A program made the translations under genes and the position numbers. A stretch of DNA of 7,233 nucleotides from DASYAN01 sp036501345 (GTDB lineage: Bacteria; Chloroflexota; Ktedonobacteria; Ktedonobacterales; Ktedonobacteraceae): positions 1 to 7,233 of the forward strand of contig DASYAN010000345.1 in NCBI GenBank assembly GCA_036501345.1. The letters run 5' to 3'. Positions 1 through 3,769 of this stretch are shown here, in pieces (positions within the stretch are counted from its first letter, which is position 1; each line of letters starts with the position of its first letter). Below the pieces are notes generated by a model. That model saw only the letters and a list, made by a program, of their open reading frames with translations. It had not been told where the DNA came from and did not search any database.

Positions 1-252
1 CCAGCCAACCCATTCCAGACACTGGACCGCGAAGGCGTTGGTCAACTGGTCGCAATAGCCGCTGAAAAGGGCCGTAAGGCCAATCCCAGCATCGAGCTAG
101 GCATCTGCGGTGAGCACGGCGGAGATCCCGAGAGTATCACGTTCTTCCATCAGGTCGGGCTTGACTACGTCAGCTGCTCGCCCTTCCGCGTGCCCGTTGC
201 CCGCCTGGCTGCTGCACAGGCTGCATTGAGCAAGAGTGAGAAGGACAAATAG
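1..252 (+). CDS. ppdK: Pyruvate phosphate dikinase, C-terminal end (partial)
   Basis: Reading frame 1 is open from the first base and encodes 83 residues before a TAG stop; the 5' part of the gene lies outside the window. Pyruvate phosphate dikinase interconverts pyruvate, ATP and phosphate with phosphoenolpyruvate, AMP and pyrophosphate in the cytoplasm. The visible piece is the end of the PEP/pyruvate-binding barrel. The segment GICGEHGGDPES carries the catalytic Cys (window residue 36, codon 106-108), which protonates the enolpyruvate intermediate in this family. The following FFHQVGLDYVSCSPFRVPVARLAAAQAAL is the normal family terminus, with a short Lys/Ser/Glu tail. PEP synthase and enzyme I share the barrel, but the GICGEHGGDPES wording and the ending fit PPDK best. 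The codons are GC-rich (37 of 60 bases at 61-120), richer than the next gene. No defect is visible. Confidence 0.95.
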   Translation, partial: PANPFQTLDREGVGQLVAIAAEKGRKANPSIELGICGEHGGDPESITFFHQVGLDYVSCSPFRVPVARLAAAQAALSKSEKDK

Positions 253-276
253 GCTTTTCCTGTAAGACTCTCCAAC

Positions 277-300
277 GGGACGGCATGAATTTGCCGTCCC
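277..300. terminator. Perfect 9-bp hairpin after ppdK, possible terminator
   Basis: GGGACGGCA (277-285) and TGCCGTCCC (292-300) pair perfectly around a 6-nt loop, starting 25 nt after the ppdK stop. The position fits a transcription terminator, but neither side has a T-run: TATAATTCAC follows on the plus strand. It may therefore be a weak or factor-assisted terminator, an mRNA 3'-end stabiliser, or one copy of a dispersed palindromic repeat. Confidence 0.6.
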
Positions 301-312
301 TATAATTCACCA

Positions 313-346
313 GATCATGGCATGCGTTTGACAGCAAGCTATGATC
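313..346. repeat. Imperfect 9-bp inverted repeat
   Basis: GATCATGGC (313-321) pairs with GCTATGATC (338-346) across a 16-nt loop, with one G-T wobble. It lies between the post-ppdK hairpin and the promoter of the next gene. It has no T-run and no obvious overlap with a promoter, so its role is unknown. It could be a second 3'-end structure for ppdK or a protein-binding site. Confidence 0.35.
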
Positions 347-401
347 AATTTGCACTTTATATACGATTTTTGAGCGGTGAACGTAGTGAAGCATGATCTC
401 A

Positions 402-415
402 ATCGAGCGCTTGAT
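402..415. promoter_or_regulatory. Near-palindrome overlapping the -35 box, candidate operator
   Basis: ATCGAGC (402-408) and GCTTGAT (409-415) form a 14-bp palindrome with one mismatched pair and no spacer, centred on AGCGCT. Its right half contains most of the TTGATA -35 element at 411-416, a typical place for a repressor to block RNA polymerase. A palindrome this short could also be chance. Confidence 0.3.
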
Positions 416-439
416 AAATCCTCCTTAAAATGGTATAGT
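411..439 (+). promoter_or_regulatory. Sigma-70-type promoter upstream of the 234-aa gene
   Basis: TTGATA (411-416) and TATAGT (434-439) are each one base from the consensus -35 and -10 hexamers and are separated by the ideal 17 bp. Transcription should begin near 446, leaving a leader of about 187 nt before the ATG at 633. This is the best promoter match in the window. Confidence 0.65.
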
Positions 440-531
440 ATATTTGTTCTGAAATGCTTTGATTAGAATAGTAGTGTGGTCATGTTTGTTAGTGAATTCA
501 GATAGAATGTATAGGGAGAAAGCAAGACTGC

Positions 532-651
532 ATGGAACATGATTTGACACTTAAAGTTATTAAGGGGGAAGCAGTTATTATAACGAAACTCAGTAGCCTG
601 AGCAAATGGACAAATACTAGAAGGATTATAGAATGTTGGAACTTTACTTAG
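532..651 (+). CDS. Possible 39-codon upstream ORF overlapping the next gene
   Basis: ATG at 532 opens a 39-codon frame ending in TAG at 649-651. A weak ribosome binding site, GGGAGAA (514-520), lies 11 nt upstream. The peptide begins MEHDLTLKVIKGEAVIITKL and ends in an Arg-rich, then aromatic stretch; I recognise no family. Its last 19 nt overlap the start of the 234-residue gene in another frame, so ribosomes ending here could re-initiate at 633. It lies in the leader made by the promoter at 411-439. The wide spacing of the ribosome binding site and the small size keep confidence low. It could be a regulatory leader peptide, a real small protein or chance. Confidence 0.25.
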   Translation: MEHDLTLKVIKGEAVIITKLSSLSKWTNTRRIIECWNFT

Positions 652-1337
652 AACAAGAGGAAGTTGATTCCTCTACCTTCAAGCAGGTACTGGATTCCTT
701 CTATGATTTTATTGAGGATATAACTGCAAACGTAGCTGGAAAAAAAGGTGCAGTAAAGTGGAGTGTGAAAGTCAAAGAGGGCAGTGTGAGATTTCTCAAT
801 TATCCTTATGCTGATCATGAATATGCTAATACCATCCCTGAAGTATATAATTACATAAAACAAGGAATAAATACATTAGGAGATAAAGCAGTAAGGCCAG
901 AAAAGTACACTGACTCAATTTTGGAAAAGCTACAGAAGCTGGCATTGCTAAAAAAAGATGGAATAAGTTACAAAATAAAAATGGACGATGAAGAGGTGAG
1001 AATTAGCAGTGATAGCCCAATCGCGAATATCAATGAGGTCCTTGGTTGCAAATATGAGGCTTATGGTTCTCTTGAAGGAAAGTTGCAAACCATATCGAGC
1101 AGAGCAGGTTTAAATTTCATACTCTATGAAGCATTGACGGATAAACCCGTAAGATGTACCTTGAAAGATGATTTGCTATCTACAGCGTTAAACTCTTTTA
1201 ATAAACGCGTCTACGTGTTTGGTAACTTGAAATATAACAGCAATAGTGATCCTGTGAGCATTTCTGTTCAGGAACTCCATGTTTTTCTTGATGATGAAGA
1301 GATTCCAACTTTTGGAGAAATGAAAGGGATCTTATAG
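633..1337 (+). CDS. Uncharacterised 234-aa protein, OB-fold-like C-terminus suspected
   Basis: The start is well fixed: AGAAGGA (619-625) sits 7 nt before ATG 633, and an in-frame stop at 618-620 rules out an earlier start. The 234-residue protein has no signal peptide or membrane segment and is probably cytoplasmic. Residues 1-35 look helical and acidic, 40-56 like beta strands, and 63-108 helical with many Lys and Glu. The best-defined part is about residues 140-217 (YEAYGSLEGKL, then FILYEALTDKPVRCTL, then KRVYVFGNLKYNSNSDPVSI), a run of predicted strands. From memory this resembles the end of a widespread unnamed bacterial family with an OB-like barrel; that is a recollection, not a search result. 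Function is unknown. The gene is AT-rich (21 G or C in 60 bases at 901-960), unlike ppdK before it, which suggests acquisition. It appears to be monocistronic, with its own promoter and terminator. Confidence 0.85.
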   Translation: MLELYLEQEEVDSSTFKQVLDSFYDFIEDITANVAGKKGAVKWSVKVKEGSVRFLNYPYADHEYANTIPEVYNYIKQGINTLGDKAVRPEKYTDSILEKLQKLALLKKDGISYKIKMDDEEVRISSDSPIANINEVLGCKYEAYGSLEGKLQTISSRAGLNFILYEALTDKPVRCTLKDDLLSTALNSFNKRVYVFGNLKYNSNSDPVSISVQELHVFLDDEEIPTFGEMKGIL

Positions 1338-1436
1338 GAAATCCCCCTCTTACTATTTGTGAGCCCGACCTCCCCTATCAGCAAAAATTTGAAGGACTCT
1401 TCTAACCCGGGCACCAAGGTATATATGTCAGGTCCA

Positions 1437-1463
1437 AGAGCCAACATGGTTGGCTCTCTTTTC
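1437..1463 (+). terminator. Rho-independent terminator after the 234-aa gene
   Basis: AGAGCCAAC (1437-1445) and GTTGGCTCT (1449-1457) form a perfect 9-bp stem with a 3-nt loop, followed by CTTTTC. The T-run lies on the plus-strand side, so it ends transcription from the gene stopping at 1337, after a 3' leader of about 100 nt. It also insulates the actin-like operon downstream. Confidence 0.75.
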
Positions 1464-1582
1464 ATGAGTCAGCACTTCCTCTCCATTGTGCTGCAATTAT
1501 ACAATAAGCCTGTTCCTACTTTCTGGCGTGAGGGATACAAGAAGCACTCTCATTCGTTACAAACATAGATCATTATTTATAT

Positions 1583-1610
1583 TTGATTATCTGGGTGTGA
1601 TAGCTATTTA
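1583..1610 (+). promoter_or_regulatory. Weak candidate promoter of the actin-like operon
   Basis: TTGATT (1583-1588) and TATTTA (1605-1610) are spaced by 16 bp, giving a start near 1617 and a leader of about 21 nt. The -10 match is poor. The ribosome binding site AAAGGA (1621-1626) would lie just inside the transcript. This is the most plausible promoter in an otherwise empty gap after a terminator, but it is not a strong match. Confidence 0.3.
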
Positions 1611-1637
1611 GACCGGACGGAAAGGAACACACACTTT

Positions 1638-2798
1638 ATGAAATGGTACCCTTATGGACATGACTTTGGCAATTCAGAAATTGGTGGAGTTACTGTCATC
1701 GATGGTAAAAATGAATCACTCGGTATCCCTACTGCCTTCTCCAAAGCAGACATCAATGCTATGCGCAACCTGGGTGTTAAAATGGATCAGTCCAATATGC
1801 ACATCATCCAGTTCTACGGAGAAGCAATAGCTTATGCAATCGGAGAACTGGCATTGCAGCAGGCAGTTGATGTATATCATGGCCGTGGCGACATTCAGAG
1901 GTATTCAAGCAAGTATAGTTTACGCGCTCTTTTGGCGGTAGCAGCAGCATTGATACCCGATACTGAATTTGGACTATACGTCGTCACCGGATTGCCAGCA
2001 GAAACCTATATCAAGAACTCAACTCTCCGCAGCAACATCAAAACCGCATTGGATGGCACACACGTCTTTTCAACAGACCATGGCAGGACTCTGCGCAGTG
2101 TAACCGTTGAAGTTGCTACAGTGGTGATGGAAGGATCAGGAGCACTCATTGCCTATGGAGATAAATCCGTGAGCAAGACAACAGAGAGTGCCGCAATCGA
2201 CATCGGTGGCCGCACAACAGACCTGTATGTAGCCCGTGGCCAGGTTCCCGTCACCGATTACTGCAAAGGCAAACCGCTAGGCGTGGAGACCGCAACTCAG
2301 ATGTTGATGGATACATTTGAGGATAAGCACAATCGCTCGCTCTCTCTGCTCGAAGCCCGTGAAATCATGTATGCCTATGCATCAAAGGGCGAACACAGCT
2401 ATCCAGATATCTCGGTATACGGAAAAACAGTCAGTTCACTTGAATTAGATCGATTAGTAAGAGAGGCTGTAACCCAGGTAGGAAGTGAAATTGTCTCATT
2501 CGTCGCTACGGCCTGGCGACAAAGTGATCGTGATGCGGTAGCAGCAAGCTTCAAGCCAGTTCTAAACATTGGTGGCGGAGTCTATTACTTTTATGACGTT
2601 TTGAAGCAGCGTATCCCACATCTTTCCCGTCCAGATGATCCTACCCATGCCAATGGGCTTGGCTATTGCAGCTTGGCGGGTCGGCTGCTGATGCGAAAAT
2701 TCCAAGCAAACCAGACCACCCAAGCGGGTCAGACCACCCAAGCGAGCCAGACTAATCAGTCTAATCATGCAAATCAGACAAGCGTCACTAAAGCATAA
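1638..2798 (+). CDS. Actin-like ATPase, ParM/StbA/Alp type
   Basis: This 386-residue protein carries the nucleotide-binding motifs of the actin/Hsp70 fold in order: phosphate-1 loop YGHDFGNSEIGG (residues 6-17), the VVTGLP strand-turn typical of ParM-like proteins (115-120), phosphate-2 loop AIDIGGRTTDL (186-196) and adenosine motif LNIGGG (309-314). DDPTHANGLGYCSLAG (333-348) is the family's usual closing helix. Such proteins polymerise with ATP into filaments that push or position DNA. Its N-terminal part (RYSSKYSLRALLAVAAAL) matches the ALP N-terminal domain style. ATG 1638 follows AAAGGA by 11 nt and places the phosphate-1 loop at the expected distance from the start. Residues 357-386 form an Asn/Gln/Thr-rich tail encoded by an 18-bp tandem repeat, beyond the normal fold. 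It is the first gene of an operon with the small protein at 2817. MamK- or MreB-like roles are less likely given the sequence style. Confidence 0.88.
   Translation: MKWYPYGHDFGNSEIGGVTVIDGKNESLGIPTAFSKADINAMRNLGVKMDQSNMHIIQFYGEAIAYAIGELALQQAVDVYHGRGDIQRYSSKYSLRALLAVAAALIPDTEFGLYVVTGLPAETYIKNSTLRSNIKTALDGTHVFSTDHGRTLRSVTVEVATVVMEGSGALIAYGDKSVSKTTESAAIDIGGRTTDLYVARGQVPVTDYCKGKPLGVETATQMLMDTFEDKHNRSLSLLEAREIMYAYASKGEHSYPDISVYGKTVSSLELDRLVREAVTQVGSEIVSFVATAWRQSDRDAVAASFKPVLNIGGGVYYFYDVLKQRIPHLSRPDDPTHANGLGYCSLAGRLLMRKFQANQTTQAGQTTQASQTNQSNHANQTSVTKA
2712..2765 (+). repeat. 18-bp tandem repeat in the tail of the actin-like gene
   Basis: CAGACCACCCAAGCGGGT (2712-2729) is followed directly by a copy differing only in its last bases (2730-2747) and by a degenerate third unit (2748-2765). 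The period is six codons, giving a QTTQAG/QTTQAS-like peptide. It lies wholly within the disordered tail, so its copy number could vary without disturbing the ATPase fold. Confidence 0.75.
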
Positions 2799-2816
2799 TT
2801 ATAGGAGAAGGTTTTT

Positions 2817-3335
2817 ATGTCACAAGATACAGAAAAGTACCTTTACTTCAAAGTTGGCTTGCTCAAAGACTCATTTGCACTGGAAGCACTCTGGCAAGAT
2901 GCGCTAAGATACCATATGATTGATCAACCTGCTAAACTGATTGCCATGCGCCTGACAGAGTATTATGAACTCACGAAGAAAGGTCCAGTGCAATCAACAG
3001 CAACTACGCCAATGCCAGCAGCAACTACATCGACGACAGCAACTACGCCGACATCAAAAGCATTCAGCGATAGGGAGAATAAAGAGGACATAGAAACTCC
3101 CACATCAAGCTCTCTAGCCATACGTCCTCCAGCGACAAGCTCTCCAGCTGCACAGCCGCCAGCAGTACGTCCAGTTGCGCATCTACCAGCTACACCAGCT
3201 CTCAGTACCAAAGTCACCAGCACTACGGTTGATCAAGCAGGTGCTCTTCATCGAGAAGGCGAGGTCTCGCTTACTGTTTCATCAGAGGTAGACCAGAATG
3301 CCGAAGAGGCAGCAGACTATTGGTCACTGCTCTAA
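2817..3335 (+). CDS. Small partner of the actin-like ATPase, ParR-like RHH candidate
   Basis: The gene starts 18 nt after the ATPase stop, with a strong ribosome binding site AGGAGAAGG (2803-2811), and so is surely co-transcribed. Of its 172 residues, 7-53 look folded: a strand (KYLYFKVGL), a helix (about 20-34, ALEALWQDALRYH) and a second helix (about 37-53, QPAKLIAMRLTEYYELT). This beta-alpha-alpha order is that of ribbon-helix-helix DNA-binding proteins, the fold of ParR. Residues 56-135 are low-complexity Pro/Thr/Ala/Ser and probably disordered, with an Asp/Glu/Lys patch near 84-93. The end (AEEAADYWSLL) is acidic and may form a short amphipathic helix. By analogy with ParR, the N-terminus would bind centromere DNA and the C-terminus the filament end. 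The assignment rests on operon position and predicted topology, not on recognised sequence similarity. Confidence 0.75.
   Translation: MSQDTEKYLYFKVGLLKDSFALEALWQDALRYHMIDQPAKLIAMRLTEYYELTKKGPVQSTATTPMPAATTSTTATTPTSKAFSDRENKEDIETPTSSSLAIRPPATSSPAAQPPAVRPVAHLPATPALSTKVTSTTVDQAGALHREGEVSLTVSSEVDQNAEEAADYWSLL
2997..3049 (+). repeat. Repeated 14-mer in the linker coding region
   Basis: ACAGCAACTACGCC occurs at 2997-3010 and again at 3036-3049, with its core CAGCAACTAC also at 3019-3028. All three lie within codons for the Thr/Ala-rich linker of the ParR-like protein. This is most simply low-complexity expansion. Its place within the par-like operon means that a DNA-site role cannot be wholly excluded. 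Confidence 0.5.
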
Positions 3336-3483
3336 AGAGAGTATAAGGATTGAGTTAGTAAGCTGATCAAGGAAAGGAGAAGAAACCCACAACAAATACC
3401 ACAATAGAAAAAAGAAATAGCTGCTCCGGATAAAAGGAAACATCTGTGACCAATCATCTTTCTTTAATTTAAGAGGAGATACA

Positions 3484-3549
3484 TTGAGTCATTTTAAACT
3501 GTCCCTGTTTCCTTCTGCACAAACTCGCAAATTTCATCTATCCTTATAG
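3484..3549 (+). CDS. Possible 21-codon leader ORF with TTG start
   Basis: TTG at 3484 lies 5 nt after a strong ribosome binding site AGAGGAG (3472-3478) and opens a 21-codon frame ending in TAG just before the structured region. The peptide would be MSHFKLSLFPSAQTRKFHLS plus Leu and resembles nothing I know. It is noted because the ribosome binding site is otherwise unexplained; the rare start codon and small size keep confidence low. Confidence 0.15.
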   Translation: MSHFKLSLFPSAQTRKFHLSL

Positions 3550-3569
3550 ATAGGTAATAGCTTCGGAGA

Positions 3570-3608
3570 GTTAAGAAATGCTGCCTAATTTGGAAGGCGT
3601 TTCTTAAC
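3570..3608. repeat. 12-bp inverted repeat (hairpin) upstream of GH87
   Basis: GTTAAGAAATGC (3570-3581) pairs with GCGTTTCTTAAC (3597-3608) with a single T-G wobble around a 15-nt loop. It is the longest inverted repeat in the window. No T-run follows (CCAGAGAAAC), so it is not a standard terminator for the upstream operon. As DNA it could bind a dimeric regulator; as RNA it could be part of a leader structure. Confidence 0.6.
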
Positions 3609-3673
3609 CCAGAGAAACAGAGACGTTCTGAACTGAAGTTGTTGCCGAGACGTCCTGGAAAGCCTCTCTTGCA

Positions 3674-3686
3674 TTAGGTATCCTAA
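3674..3686. promoter_or_regulatory. Small inverted repeat, candidate operator
   Basis: TTAGG (3674-3678) and CCTAA (3682-3686) are separated by TAT. The repeat lies about 30 bp upstream of the candidate -35 element of the glucanase gene. Its size and position would suit a dimeric transcription factor, but a 5-bp arm can easily arise by chance. Confidence 0.2.
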
Positions 3687-3717
3687 GTGGAGAAGAGTGC
3701 TCTCATAAAAGCGTTTG

Positions 3718-3745
3718 TTGAGAGTCAGGAAATACCCTCTAATCT
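3718..3745 (+). promoter_or_regulatory. Candidate promoter of the GH87 gene
   Basis: TTGAGA (3718-3723) and TAATCT (3740-3745) are spaced by 16 bp, predicting a start near 3752 and an 18-nt leader. Both hexamers are moderate matches. If this is the main promoter, the repeats upstream act as DNA sites; if transcription starts further upstream, they would be in the mRNA leader. Confidence 0.35.
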
Positions 3746-3769
3746 GGCAGAAAATGGGTAGAGTGCAGA

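Larger units (their letters stand above)
1338..1637. other. Intergenic region upstream of the actin-like operon
   Basis: These 300 bp hold the terminator at 1437-1463, a small inverted repeat (CAGCAC 1470-1475 with GTGCTG 1488-1493), an AT-rich patch around 1565-1590, a short palindrome ATAGCTAT (1600-1607) and a weak promoter. This is where a parC-type centromere of direct repeats would be expected for a ParM/ParR pair. By eye I see no clear iterated 8-12-mers. No convincing gene is present. Confidence 0.6.
3336..3769. other. 434-bp non-coding region before the GH87 gene
   Basis: No convincing protein gene is present. The first 150 bp are purine-rich and contain ribosome-binding-site-like AAGGAG and AGAGGAG without a good ATG. 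Next come a small inverted repeat (CTATC 3538-3542 with GATAG 3549-3553), the long hairpin at 3570-3608, and an 11-mer GAGACGT(T/C)CTG at 3620-3630 and 3647-3657. They are followed by the inverted repeat TTAGG/CCTAA (3674-3686) and a possible hairpin CTCTCA/TGAGAG around 3700-3725. No clear terminator follows the upstream operon. The region could be a structured leader or a multi-site operator for the glucanase; I could not match it to a known riboswitch. Confidence 0.55.

Noticed and set aside
328..333. Perfect TTGACA -35 hexamer in the first gap
   Set aside because: No acceptable -10 hexamer occurs 15-19 bp downstream, and it lies within the loop of an inverted repeat.
1268..1465. Minus-strand 65-codon frame between the 234-aa gene and the actin-like gene
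   Set aside because: It runs straight through the terminator hairpin and into the antisense of the upstream gene, with no ribosome binding site of note.
1359..1568. Plus-strand 69-codon frame starting with GTG
   Set aside because: It has no ribosome binding site, crosses the rho-independent terminator and resembles no protein.
2963..3223. Minus-strand 86-codon Val/Ala/Gly-rich frame
   Set aside because: It is the complement of the Pro/Thr/Ala-rich linker codons, whose bias leaves the opposite strand open.
3620..3657. Repeated GAGACGT(T/C)CTG as a CRISPR-like or iteron array
   Set aside because: There are only two imperfect 11-bp copies, with no spacer pattern or further units, so it is kept only as a possible regulatory repeat.
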